The notes under the pieces are model-generated. The model searched no databases. It was not told the DNA's origin and saw only the letters and a list, made by a program, of their open reading frames with translations. From contig DPOR01000015.1 of the NCBI GenBank assembly GCA_003538135.1, positions 1 through 61,633 of the forward strand: DNA of 61,633 nt. The letters are read 5' to 3'. The DNA is from Oscillospiraceae bacterium (GTDB taxonomy: Bacteria > Bacillota > Clostridia > Oscillospirales > Acutalibacteraceae). Position numbers and translations under genes: made by a program. This document shows, in pieces, positions 44,124 to 52,972 of the stretch (within the stretch, counting starts at the first letter, position 1; every line of letters starts with the position of its first letter).

Positions 44124-45191
44124 TTATTCGCCGAAAAAGCCCTTGTCGATGACCTTTTCGAACCAGGTCTTGCAGGTCTCCTCAAGCTTCAGCGAGTAGC
44201 TGACGCACTCGCGCATGAGGTTGACTATCGACATATTCAGGCTCTTACCGAAGCCGTCGATAGCCGGGATACACCAGCCGTACATATCAATCATACCGTT
44301 GCGAGCGGCGGTGACTATTGTATCGCCCTCAAGCTCTGCGGTATGCATGATATCGAGATCCTTTTTGAGATAAGCTATCGCCGCTATCATCGCGTAGCAG
44401 CCCCAATCGGAGACAGTGGCGGTGATTATGTTATCGGTGACGGTGCGCACGGCTATTCCGCCGCCGCAGCCGCAACGGCACTCGCCCTCGTCGGCATAAG
44501 GAATGTTCTTATGCAGATGAGAAGCAATTGTGCCCATGCCTATCTCGTTGCCGAGGTCGCCTATTGCGATATTGAGCACGCCCATGTCGCGGAGCTTATC
44601 GAAGAGGATATCCATTTTGGCCTCGAGATGAGTGACATCGAGTCCGGTGGCGTTATGATATACGCCTATCTTATTCTCGCCGGGCGCCTCAATGCTGATA
44701 ACCGCAGCGGGCTTGCCGTGGGAGATTATCTCGTCGGCGCAGCTCTCCGCCTTGGCCTTATCCTTTGTAAAGGGCACGACAGCCATGGATATCGGATATT
44801 TTTTAAGCTCATCTATCGAATCATAGAGATGAAGTCCGACAACTGCGGCCATAGCCTTGACCGCGGGGACGTTCTCCTCCTGGCAGACGATAACGGGCTT
44901 TGCGCCGAACGCTATGACGAGCGCACGCGCGAGCAGGACGGAGCTGATAACGCCGTCCGTCTCGGCACTGCCCGACGGGGGCAAAACAAAGCCGGTCATT
45001 ATATATACGAGGTCATCCTGCTTCAATGTATCGCAGAGCTTTGTCGCGGCATTCATGCAGAGAGGTCCGCCTGTATATTCGCGCGCGGCGGGATAGAGGA
45101 TATGGCAAACGCCGTAGCCTCTGGGGTCAATGTTGGAGATATTGTCGAGGCTGTCTCCGAGATTGAGAACAGTAAGCTCTTTTTGCGTCAT
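44124..45191 (-). CDS. DUF4392 protein, D-glutamate cyclase-like
   Basis: The 355-residue protein has the DUF4392 pattern: LYPAAREYTGGPL, DLVYIMTGFVLPPSGSAETDGVISSVLLARAL, VISIEAPGENKIGVYHNATGLDVT and IAIGDLGNEIGMGTIASHL. A Cys cluster (ECRCGCGGGIAV) follows. The homologous domain of animal D-glutamate cyclase converts D-glutamate to 5-oxo-D-proline. Its placement upstream of the 5-oxoprolinase genes fits that role, although activity here is inferred. It lies 14 bp after the aminotransferase gene. Confidence 0.85.
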   Translation of the reverse strand: MTQKELTVLNLGDSLDNISNIDPRGYGVCHILYPAAREYTGGPLCMNAATKLCDTLKQDDLVYIMTGFVLPPSGSAETDGVISSVLLARALVIAFGAKPVIVCQEENVPAVKAMAAVVGLHLYDSIDELKKYPISMAVVPFTKDKAKAESCADEIISHGKPAAVISIEAPGENKIGVYHNATGLDVTHLEAKMDILFDKLRDMGVLNIAIGDLGNEIGMGTIASHLHKNIPYADEGECRCGCGGGIAVRTVTDNIITATVSDWGCYAMIAAIAYLKKDLDIMHTAELEGDTIVTAARNGMIDMYGWCIPAIDGFGKSLNMSIVNLMRECVSYSLKLEETCKTWFEKVIDKGFFGE

Positions 45192-45205
45192 ACCGCTCCC
45201 CTCCC

Positions 45206-46048
45206 TCAGACAGTCGTGGCGTCAATAAACTCTTTGACGAGATATTTCTGAAGGATGTCGATAAGCTCGGGGGCTTTGCCGCCTACGGGCTTGCCGTCTA
45301 TTTCATCTGCGACAAGGCAGAAGGAGCCGGAGGATGAGACTATGACTTCGTCGGCATCCATAAGCTCGGCGACGGTGAACGGAGTCTCGTCAACCGTGAT
45401 GTTGTTAGCCTTGCACGCTCTGATAAGATGGGCGCGGGCAATACCGGGAAGGATATAGTGATCGGCGGGAGCGGTCTTGAATATGCCGTCCTTTATAATA
45501 TGTACGTTGCTGTGAGCGCACTCCGTGACTCTGTCGCCGCGATGGAAAACGCTCTCGTCGCAGCCGGCCTCGACGGTCTTTTGAGCCGCCATAACGCTCG
45601 GGATGAGGTTGAGGGTCTTAATATTGCAATGAAGGAATCTTGTGTCCTCAAGGGTTATGAGCTTAATGCGCTGAGAAAGATCCTTGACCTCTGCGGGCTT
45701 GATTGTAACCCAAATGTTGGCCTTGCCCTCTTTGGGGAATGCATGGTTGCGGATTCCGGTTCCGCGGGTCGCCTGCCAATAAACAAAGTTATTGCCGCTG
45801 TCAACCTTGCTGACCATATCGTTGAGGATGTCTTTCATCTCATCCTTTGTGCAGGGAAGCTCAATGCGGAGCAGTCCTGCGCTGTTGAAAAAGCGATCAA
45901 TGTGCTCGTCGAGAGCGAAGATGACGCCGTTGCGGCTGTAGGTAGCGTCATAGACGCCGTCGCCGAAATAGCAGACTCTGTCGTTCATGGGAACCATCAT
46001 TTCTTCGAGAGGACCGAATTTGCCGTTGTAGTACCCAAGGTTTTTCAT
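45206..46048 (-). CDS. D-amino-acid aminotransferase-like class IV enzyme
   Basis: The 280-residue fold-type IV PLP enzyme starts MKNLGYYNGKFGPLEEMMVP. DRVCYFGDGVYDATYSRNG is typical for D-alanine aminotransferase rather than the branched-chain enzyme. The PLP Lys is in HCNIKTLNLIPSVMAAQ; ECAHSNVHIIKDG and ILPGIARAHLI follow. It would interconvert D-Ala + 2-oxoglutarate and pyruvate + D-Glu. The ATG at 46048 is chosen from homology, with AAAGGA twelve bases upstream; the longer frame runs into the leader. It is the first gene of the operon. Confidence 0.88.
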   Translation of the reverse strand: MKNLGYYNGKFGPLEEMMVPMNDRVCYFGDGVYDATYSRNGVIFALDEHIDRFFNSAGLLRIELPCTKDEMKDILNDMVSKVDSGNNFVYWQATRGTGIRNHAFPKEGKANIWVTIKPAEVKDLSQRIKLITLEDTRFLHCNIKTLNLIPSVMAAQKTVEAGCDESVFHRGDRVTECAHSNVHIIKDGIFKTAPADHYILPGIARAHLIRACKANNITVDETPFTVAELMDADEVIVSSSGSFCLVADEIDGKPVGGKAPELIDILQKYLVKEFIDATTV

Positions 46049-46102
46049 TTTGAATATCATTCCTTTCCCTGCACATATGCAGGATATAATCAGCAGCCAT
46101 TC

Positions 46103-46156
46103 AAAAACGCGTATTGGTGAAATGTAACAAAAAGGTGCATTTCTCAACGCGTTTTT
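46103..46156 (-). promoter_or_regulatory. Large terminator-like leader hairpin of the D-amino-acid operon
   Basis: AAAAACGCGT (103-112) pairs with ACGCGTTTTT (147-156), and GAAATG (119-124) with CATTTC (138-143). On the transcript it starts a few nucleotides after the predicted start site and ends in U5, as in an attenuator. No T-box core is seen. Confidence 0.55.
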
Positions 46157-46166
46157 CAGCATAATC

Positions 46167-46196
46167 ATTATACACACTATTAAATATAAAAGTAAA
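46167..46196 (-). promoter_or_regulatory. Promoter of the D-amino-acid/5-oxoproline operon
   Basis: On the minus strand: TTTACT, an 18-bp spacer and a perfect TATAAT. Confidence 0.6.
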
Positions 46197-46212
46197 TAGT
46201 ACGATTTACTTT
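46189..46212. promoter_or_regulatory. 24-bp near-palindromic operator over the -35 element
   Basis: AAAGTAAAT-A-GTAC-G-ATTTACTTT has one mismatched pair and covers the -35 element, as expected for a repressor site. The regulator is not in the operon and not identified. Confidence 0.55.
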
Positions 46213-46305
46213 CAATATTTTTTTGCGAAAAATCGAAGTTTTATGAAAATTTTTCGGAATTTTTTCGAGGTGCAGAGACAAAAATTTCGGAATGCGACAG
46301 AAATA

Positions 46306-46338
46306 GAAAAAGCGTCCCGCAAGCGGAACGCTTTGTTG
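46306..46338 (-). terminator. Terminator of the O-antigen-ligase-like gene
   Basis: AAAGCG and CCGC pair with GCGG and CGCTTT; on the minus strand a TTTTTCTATTTC tract follows. Confidence 0.75.
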
Positions 46339-46357
46339 ATTTTTCACATATCTGCGA

Positions 46358-48181
46358 TTATCCGTTTTCCGACGAATTCGCCCGCGCATCCTCGCTGACG
46401 GAAAGCGCATTTGCCAAAATGACCGACGCTATGCCGCCGACTGCAGAAAAGGCAAGAATATCGCCGTCAAGCGCGGAAAGAATCATAATAACAAATGAGG
46501 TAAACATATAGACCGCGCAGCCCGCAGAGCGGAAAATCTCGGTAAGATTCAAGAGAATATACGCGAGCAGCTTCAGGAATATAAACGCCGCAGGCAGGAT
46601 ATAGACGAGGAAGCCCAAGATGCCGTAGTTGAGCACAACGGTTATGGGGTCGGAATGTACCTTTGCCGCCGTCTTTATCGAATCCGTCTGATCGAACAGC
46701 GCGGCAAATCTCAAGCCGAAGAGCTTAGTCTGAATATCCCCCTCGCCGAACATCTTTCCATAATAGGCCGTTCTGTCAATATTTATCGCACCGGCGTTCG
46801 GAAGCGCGGGGCTTCTGAGGGCTCCGAAGCCTATCGCGGCGGCGGGGCTGCGATTTTCCTCCGATGCCGCTGTTCCCGGCTCCTCGGTGTCGGACTTGTC
46901 GGTGGTGTTTTCGGTAACGGTTTCCGACTCCCCTGTGCTATCTTCTCCGGGGAGGGTCGGAATATAAGGTTTTATAAAGCTCTCAAGATCGGATTTGTCC
47001 GGCAAGGTAGGCTTCGTCTGCCACCATTTTGTGGTCTCGGTGCTTATTTCCGAGGTTTCTTCCGAAGTGTCGTCAGTGCTGTCTCCCGCAGGTTCTTTTG
47101 TGGACTCTGTCGCAGGAGTTTCAGAGCTGTTATCGGTAGTCTTCTTCGTTGTATCGTCATCTTTTTTGTCGCTTCCGGGCACATAGCCGGAGTCGAGGTT
47201 CGGGACATAGTCGGAGTTGCCGTCATCATCTTCGTCATCAAAAATCGGATCTTCTCCGTTCGGGTTGACTGTCGGCGACTGCTGACCGTTATATGTATAA
47301 AACAGTTCCTTGAAGCTCAATCTGCCGTCAAAGCTGCTCTTGACGGGAGAAACGGGCAGAAACGCAAGGACAAGCACACAGAAAAGCGCACTCGAAATAA
47401 ACGCACGCATCATGGGCGGGCGATTCTCTTTTCTTCCGTCTCTCCACGAAGAAAAGGTCCAAATAAAGAGACCCGCAGAGAATATGACGGACACAAAAAG
47501 TACGGGCTTAGAATTTGAAAGCACTGCGCCGACGAGAAGCAAAACACTGCCCGCCGCCGGGACTATCCATGAGAGCGCCGCGTCAATCGGCTTTGCGTTC
47601 TCCGCCTTTTTTCTGCCGAGACGCGAGACCAGAAAAACGAGCGCGGAAGGAATAAGCAGGGCGAGTGCCACCGCAAACGAGGTCGAATAATGGAAGGTGC
47701 CCTTCTTTGAAATATAGTTTATGACAAGAGTAATCGCATAGATAAGCGCCGTTGCCGCAATAACCGAGGGGTGCACTCTGCGTCCGACGGTCTGCGCGGT
47801 CTCGAAGATAAGCAGGAACATAAAGGCAAAGAAGAACGTATCCGCCATGAGTCCGAGCATATAGAGGAACGTAACATGGTCGCCGCGGGTCGCGCTCATC
47901 AGGCACATCAGTATGATATATGCGGCCGCGATGCCGTTATAAATCTTAAACAGCCGGCTGTATCTGCCCTTGTAAAAGCCGAGGGTAAACACGGTGACGG
48001 CAACTATTATGAGCGCCCTTACAACACCCGAGAAGCTGATATAATTCGCCTTGCCGAGATTGATGACAACAGATGAAATTATATCGAGCAGCGGCTGGAT
48101 AACAACCAGCGCGCAGGTTACGATATAGAGCAGCGCACCCTTTTCGTTGTTTGAACTTTTGACAGTTTTCTGATTCTTCAT
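46358..48181 (-). CDS. O-antigen-ligase-like polytopic membrane protein
   Basis: The 607-residue protein has about ten or more helices. Starting LLYIVTCALVVIQPLLDII, it shows the Wzy/WaaL-like layout: many helices with one large extracytoplasmic loop (about 270-500). The loop includes a striking Ser/Thr/Asp/Glu-rich linker (about 325-445, TESTKEPAGDSTDDTSEE-like). KMFGEGDIQTKLFGLRFAALFDQTDS and VLNYGILGFLVYILPAAF follow. It may polymerise or ligate a surface polysaccharide; no glycan-synthesis genes are nearby, so this is family-level only. It is monocistronic. Confidence 0.7.
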   Translation of the reverse strand: MKNQKTVKSSNNEKGALLYIVTCALVVIQPLLDIISSVVINLGKANYISFSGVVRALIIVAVTVFTLGFYKGRYSRLFKIYNGIAAAYIILMCLMSATRGDHVTFLYMLGLMADTFFFAFMFLLIFETAQTVGRRVHPSVIAATALIYAITLVINYISKKGTFHYSTSFAVALALLIPSALVFLVSRLGRKKAENAKPIDAALSWIVPAAGSVLLLVGAVLSNSKPVLFVSVIFSAGLFIWTFSSWRDGRKENRPPMMRAFISSALFCVLVLAFLPVSPVKSSFDGRLSFKELFYTYNGQQSPTVNPNGEDPIFDDEDDDGNSDYVPNLDSGYVPGSDKKDDDTTKKTTDNSSETPATESTKEPAGDSTDDTSEETSEISTETTKWWQTKPTLPDKSDLESFIKPYIPTLPGEDSTGESETVTENTTDKSDTEEPGTAASEENRSPAAAIGFGALRSPALPNAGAINIDRTAYYGKMFGEGDIQTKLFGLRFAALFDQTDSIKTAAKVHSDPITVVLNYGILGFLVYILPAAFIFLKLLAYILLNLTEIFRSAGCAVYMFTSFVIMILSALDGDILAFSAVGGIASVILANALSVSEDARANSSENG

Positions 48182-48259
48182 AATTCACTGTCCTTCCCGA
48201 AAATCATTTTCATTTTCCGCTTTGATTATACCACAAACCGCAAGAATTATCAATCAGTA

Positions 48260-49870
48260 TCAGAGCGTTGTAACCGCCATTCCGCGGCTCTCCTTGAACT
48301 CGACAAAATCGTCGTAGTTGCCCGAGTGGTCGATAATGCCGTCGTCGCATATTTCGATTATCCTGTTTGCCACGGTATTGACTATTTCATAGTCGTGCGA
48401 GCAGAACAGGACATTGCCCTTAAATTCCGACAGTCCGTTGTTGACGGCGGTTATGGATTCGAGGTCGAGGTGGTTCGTCGGCTGATCGAGAATGAGCACG
48501 TTTGAGCCGAAGAGCATCATTCGTGAGAGCATACATCTGACCTTTTCGCCGCCCGAAAGGACGTTTACGGGCTTCAAAACCGCGTCGCCCGAGAACAGCA
48601 TTCTGCCGAGGAAGCCGCGGATATAAGTTTCTGTCTGATCCTTTGAATATTGGCGCATCCAATCGATAAGATTGAGGTCGGAGGCGAAGAATGCGGAGTT
48701 GTCCGCAGGGAAATAGGAGCGCGATGTGCTCAGCCCCCACTTGAAGCTGCCGCTGTCCGGCTCCTCCTCTTCCGTGAGTATTTTAAAGAGCATGGTTATC
48801 GCCTGCTCGCTCTTTGCGACAAAGGCGATTTTATCATTCTTGCGCACGGTGAAGCTGACATTGTTGAGTAGCTTTGCGCCGTCGACCTCTTTTGTAAGTC
48901 CCTCGACGGTGAGGATATCCTTACCGACTTCTCTGTCCATATCGAAGCCGACAAACGGATATCGGCGGCTCGACGCGGGCAGCTCCTCGATAGTCAGTTT
49001 ATCAAGCAGCTTCTTTCTCGAGGTCGCCTGACGGGATTTCGATTTGTTTGCGGAGAATCTTGCGATGAACGCCTGAAGCTCCTTCGCCTTCTCCTCATTT
49101 TTCTTATTCTGCTGTTTTATAAGCTTCTGGATAAGCTGGCTCGACTCGTACCAGAATTCGTAGTTGCCGACATACATCTTTATCTCGGAATAATCGATAT
49201 CGACTATTCTCGTGCAGACATTATTTAGGAAATGGCGGTCATGCGAGACGACAATGACCGTTCCGAAATACTCGCTCAGGAAGTCCTCAAGCCACTTGAC
49301 GGCGGCTATATCGAGGTCGTTTGTAGGCTCGTCGAGCAGGATTATATCGGGGTTTCCGAAAAGCGCCTGTGCAAGCAGCACCTTGACCTTCTGCGAACCC
49401 GAGAGAGACGACATCTGCTCATAGAGCAGGCTCTCGTCAAGGCCGAGACCCTGAATCAGCTTTGACGCGTCTGACTCCGCCTCCCAGCCGTCGAGCTCAG
49501 CGAACTCCTCTTCGAGCACTGCGGCGCGCATTCCGTCCTCCTCGCTGAAGTCCGGCTTTTCATAGAGCGCGTCCTTTTCTTTCATTATATCATAGAGGCG
49601 GCGGTTGCCCATAATAACGGTGTCGAGCACGGTGTATTCGTCAAAAGCGTAGTGATCCTGACGGAGCACGGACATTCTGACGGTCGGCGGGATTATAACC
49701 GAGCCGTGCGAGGGCTCGAGCTCACCGCAGAGTATTTTCAGAAATGTAGACTTGCCCGCGCCGTTTGCTCCGATTATACCGTAGCAGTTGCCGGGCGTAA
49801 ATTTGAGATCGACGCCCTTGAACAGGGTCTGTGTGCCGAAATTGAAGCTGAGATCGGATACTGTTATCAT
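48260..49870 (-). CDS. ABC-F ATPase (YkpA/YbiT-like)
   Basis: The 536-residue soluble protein has two ABC domains and no membrane part. NBD1 has Walker A GIIGANGAGKST, signature LSGSQKVKVLLAQAL and Walker B DIILLDEPTNDLD. A charged linker follows (about 240-310). NBD2 has signature LSGGEKVRCMLSRMM and Walker B VLILDQPTNHLD, but its Walker A region reads AFVAKSEQAITMLFK and lacks a standard GxxGxGKST. ABC-F proteins act on the ribosome in translation. The ATG at 49870 follows GGGAG; the longer frame is not supported. Confidence 0.88.
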   Translation of the reverse strand: MITVSDLSFNFGTQTLFKGVDLKFTPGNCYGIIGANGAGKSTFLKILCGELEPSHGSVIIPPTVRMSVLRQDHYAFDEYTVLDTVIMGNRRLYDIMKEKDALYEKPDFSEEDGMRAAVLEEEFAELDGWEAESDASKLIQGLGLDESLLYEQMSSLSGSQKVKVLLAQALFGNPDIILLDEPTNDLDIAAVKWLEDFLSEYFGTVIVVSHDRHFLNNVCTRIVDIDYSEIKMYVGNYEFWYESSQLIQKLIKQQNKKNEEKAKELQAFIARFSANKSKSRQATSRKKLLDKLTIEELPASSRRYPFVGFDMDREVGKDILTVEGLTKEVDGAKLLNNVSFTVRKNDKIAFVAKSEQAITMLFKILTEEEEPDSGSFKWGLSTSRSYFPADNSAFFASDLNLIDWMRQYSKDQTETYIRGFLGRMLFSGDAVLKPVNVLSGGEKVRCMLSRMMLFGSNVLILDQPTNHLDLESITAVNNGLSEFKGNVLFCSHDYEIVNTVANRIIEICDDGIIDHSGNYDDFVEFKESRGMAVTTL

Positions 49871-50028
49871 CTTTTTCTCCCGTTTTGCGTTGCACCGACT
49901 CATCCTGTCGGGTGCAATATTATAATAAATATCCGCGGGCAAACGTATTCACCCGCAGTTTAATATGATACCACAAATGCAGAATTTCTTCAAGTGGCGG
50001 AGAGGAGGTTTAGACAAGCGTGTAAAGC

Positions 50029-50070
50029 GAAACAGAGCAGGAAGATTTAAGTCTTGCTGCTCTGTTTTCT
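50029..50070. terminator. Terminator-like hairpin
   Basis: AACAGAGCAG pairs with CTGCTCTGTT around a loop, followed by TTCT. Confidence 0.6.
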
Positions 50071-50106
50071 AAATGTGATATTCGTTACACTCCATGAAGC
50101 GCGCAC

Positions 50107-50191
50107 ACTTTGCTTTTCATGCGGTTTATCGTACTTCATTAGCGAGGCGCTTTCATTTTTCATGCACCGAAGGTGCGCTTAATTGAAAAAA
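50107..50191 (+). repeat. Left copy of an 85-bp direct repeat
   Basis: The segment 50114-50191 is identical over 78 bases to 61425-61502; one mismatch at 50113 extends similarity to 50107. It includes the small hairpin CACC-GAA-GGTG. It is intergenic and non-coding. Confidence 0.85.
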
Positions 50192-50304
50192 ATATAGGTG
50201 CTTTCACCGTAGGTACGCTGAGGAACTCTTTGATTTTTATAACTTTAGCTTACGGTTAACATTCTTCGACGATTAGACGCTTACAGGGTTTTTCATTTTG
50301 TCTA

Positions 50305-50345
50305 AAAAGCCAAGCGCAGCTGACGTAAAATCCATCGGCTGCGCC
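50305..50345 (-). terminator. Possible terminator of the rhamnosidase gene
   Basis: GCGCAGC pairs with GCTGCGC around an 18-base loop. On the minus strand a CTTTTTAG tract follows six bases later. Confidence 0.45.
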
Positions 50346-50407
50346 TACGCCTATATGTTTTTATATTATTCGGTTATGTCATCACATGGCTTTTTAAATA
50401 ATATTGC

Positions 50408-52972
50408 TCACATTTCAACGCTGTACACATATTTTCCGCTTGAAACTTCAAGGCTCTTTCCGTCGGGCAGCGTGATGACAGCGCTCGTGTTAAACGGAAC
50501 ATTAATCGAGAGGACAAAAACGCCGTTTTCAAAATTCCAATTGATTTTGATAGTTCCGCTCGAAAGCTTTTTGAAACATGACACGCTCGTGAGTCCGCCT
50601 CCGACGAGGGGTGCAACCTTAAATTTTTTGTAGCCCGGCTCAATCGCTTCGAGTCCCGCGACGCGCCTATATAACCAATCGCCGACTGCACCGTTCGCAT
50701 AATGGTTGAAAGAAACCATTCCTCCGCCGACAGCGTTTACCAGACCGCTTCCCGGATCTTTTCCGAGATTGACGGTTCCATCGGGTCGAAGCGCATCCCA
50801 ACGCTCCCAAATTGACGTTCCTCCGGCTTTGACTTCATACAACCACGACGGGACGGTGTCCTGAAGTAAAAGATCATATGCTTCATTTATATATCCGTTG
50901 TCCGAAAGGGCAAAAAGGAGATATGGTGTTCCGAGGAAGCCGGTGGAAAGATGATTATCGGCTTCTTTCACGAGTCTTAAGAGGTTTTCAGCATATTTTT
51001 TTCTTTCCTCTCCGCTCACCATTCCAAAATACAGCGGGCAAACATAGGCCGTTTGAAACTCGTTTTTGAGCGTTCCTTTTTTGTCGGTAAAAACGTTCCG
51101 ATATGCGTTTTCGATGCACTTTCGCTTTTCTTGAAACGCCTTAGCCTCCTCTTCAAAACCGAGAATGGTCGCAATTTTTGATGCGAGGGCGCAATCGTTG
51201 GCGTAATATGCGGTTGAAATCCACTTCTTTTTTGCCATCCATTGCTTTTGATTTTCGTTCGGAGCGCACCAATCGCCGTAAGAAAATCCGCGCGACCAAA
51301 TGTATCGCCTTTCCCCCGATGAAAACGCCGCCGCTTTCTTTTCGACTCCCGAAAGATATCTTTTCATCATCGGATAAAACTTTTCAAGAATGGTTTTGTC
51401 CCCGCTGTTTTGATAAAGCGCCCACGGGACAAGGAAAACACAATCGGACCAGCCGGCCGTAATCTTTGTTCCGCCGAAATGTTTGACCCGAGGAACAACG
51501 ACGGGGATTCCTCCGTCTTTTGTCTGCTGTGCCTTCACATCAATAAGCCACTTTCTAAGAAAGCGGTTCATATTGAAGTTGAAACACGCCGTCGAAGCAA
51601 AAACGGAGATGTCGCCCGTCCAACCGAGTCTTTCATCGCGCTGAGGACAGTCGGTCGGGATCTCAAGGAAGTTTGAAAAACCGCTGTATCTTATATTCTT
51701 TTGAAGGCGGTTAATGCTTTCGTTGGAGCAGAAAAAGGCTCCCGTTTCCTCGTCAACCGAGGAAATAACCTTCATTCTGACCTTGACGTTTTCAGGCTCA
51801 ATTCCGCAAAGCTCGGCATAACGAAAACCCATAAAGGTAAATTTCGGGCAGTAGGTCTCTTCTTCTCCGCCGCAAACATATTCAAGCTTTGCTTTCGCCG
51901 AACGCAGCGGCTTTGTAAAAAGCTCGCCGTTCAAAAGAACCTCCGCATGTCGAGCGGTTATCCTCTGCCCTTTTCTCCCTTTAATTTCAAGTTCGAGAAC
52001 TCCGGCGCAGTTTTGACCAAAATCATAGATATAGCCGTTTTGGCTTTTTTGAATCTCTTTCGGTTCGAGCGTTTCGATTATTTTTGCAAATTTTCCGTAC
52101 GATGCGACGAGGCGCGGAGAAATACGGGGCTTCTCTTTTTCGGCATTTTCGAAGATCGCCTTGCTTAAGGTTTTCGTTGCGTCGAATATCTCTCCGTTAT
52201 AAAACGACACGTCTCTGACAGGCCCGTCAGCGGTGACGAGCCAGCTTTCGTCGGTTTTAATTTCGTCTTTTCGCCCATCGTCATATTCGATTTGAACAAG
52301 CGCTTTGAGCGCGAGCCTGTCGGCGCCGAGCTTATTACTTCTATTCAGGCCGAAAATCCCGACCGCCCAACCGCCCGCAACGGTGAAAACCAATTCGTTT
52401 TTCTCTTCGAGAAACGGCGCAATGTCATAAACCTGATATTGAAGTCGGTCTTCAAAGCTCGTGAAACCGGGAGCAAAGCGGTCGTCGGAAATCTCTTTTC
52501 CGCAAAGCGTGAATGAATAAATTCCGAACGCGGTTGAATAAAGCCGCGCTTTTTTCACCTTACCCGAAAGCAAAAACTGACGTTTGAAGACGAGCGGAAT
52601 GGGGCTTTTTCCGAAACCGACGTGATAGTTCGGCTTCGTTATCCACTCCGCGGAAAAATCACCGGAAAGAAAGCCCGTTTCAAACTCCGTCGTTTTTTCG
52701 GCTTTGTTTCCGTAATTGTCATAAACCGTCGCTTCTACCGTATAAACCGTGCACGGAAGAAGAGTTCTTCCGCCATAAACGATATTGTCGACAGTAGAGA
52801 TTTGCTCTTCTGTCTGCCAAAGGACAGCTTCGTCACTTTTGACCTTAAGAGAATATGAAGAAATAAAAGCGTTTTCAAGCTCGTTTTCGGTTTCAAGAGT
52901 GAAGCGCGGATTTTCACTGTCTGTCACGGCAAAACCGCACAGATCATCGATTCGGATATTTTTAAGTTTCAT
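50408..52972 (-). CDS. Alpha-L-rhamnosidase (GH78)
   Basis: The 854-residue protein has the GH78 layout: an Ig-like N-domain (IDDLCGFAVTDSENPRF), Bac_rhamnosid domains, and the signature EIPTDCPQRDERLGWTGDISVF before the (alpha/alpha)6 barrel. GGGMVSFNHYANGAVGDWLYR follows near the end, and a C-terminal sandwich finishes the protein. There is no signal peptide, so it is probably cytoplasmic and cleaves imported rhamnosides. The ATG at 52972 overlaps the end of the upstream symporter gene by 11 bases; upstream in-frame ATGs are not supported by homology. Codons are Lys/Phe-rich, less GC-rich than the left part of the window. Confidence 0.93.
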   Translation of the reverse strand: MKLKNIRIDDLCGFAVTDSENPRFTLETENELENAFISSYSLKVKSDEAVLWQTEEQISTVDNIVYGGRTLLPCTVYTVEATVYDNYGNKAEKTTEFETGFLSGDFSAEWITKPNYHVGFGKSPIPLVFKRQFLLSGKVKKARLYSTAFGIYSFTLCGKEISDDRFAPGFTSFEDRLQYQVYDIAPFLEEKNELVFTVAGGWAVGIFGLNRSNKLGADRLALKALVQIEYDDGRKDEIKTDESWLVTADGPVRDVSFYNGEIFDATKTLSKAIFENAEKEKPRISPRLVASYGKFAKIIETLEPKEIQKSQNGYIYDFGQNCAGVLELEIKGRKGQRITARHAEVLLNGELFTKPLRSAKAKLEYVCGGEEETYCPKFTFMGFRYAELCGIEPENVKVRMKVISSVDEETGAFFCSNESINRLQKNIRYSGFSNFLEIPTDCPQRDERLGWTGDISVFASTACFNFNMNRFLRKWLIDVKAQQTKDGGIPVVVPRVKHFGGTKITAGWSDCVFLVPWALYQNSGDKTILEKFYPMMKRYLSGVEKKAAAFSSGERRYIWSRGFSYGDWCAPNENQKQWMAKKKWISTAYYANDCALASKIATILGFEEEAKAFQEKRKCIENAYRNVFTDKKGTLKNEFQTAYVCPLYFGMVSGEERKKYAENLLRLVKEADNHLSTGFLGTPYLLFALSDNGYINEAYDLLLQDTVPSWLYEVKAGGTSIWERWDALRPDGTVNLGKDPGSGLVNAVGGGMVSFNHYANGAVGDWLYRRVAGLEAIEPGYKKFKVAPLVGGGLTSVSCFKKLSSGTIKINWNFENGVFVLSINVPFNTSAVITLPDGKSLEVSSGKYVYSVEM

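Larger units (their letters stand above)
49871..50407. other. Intergenic region at the left border of the AT-rich block
   Basis: No gene is visible. It holds a hairpin with T-run (50029-50070), the left copy of an 85-bp dispersed repeat (50107-50191), and a hairpin followed by a T-run on the minus strand (50305-50345) that may end the rhamnosidase transcript. The rest shows no element. Confidence 0.55.

Noticed and set aside
46049..46160. T-box or riboswitch in front of the D-amino-acid operon
   Set aside because: No T-box core, specifier arrangement or known aptamer motif is present; only a long hairpin with U-run.
50107..50191. Retron or group II intron end as the origin of the repeated 85-bp sequence
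   Set aside because: No reverse transcriptase or intron domain V-like hairpin is found near either copy.
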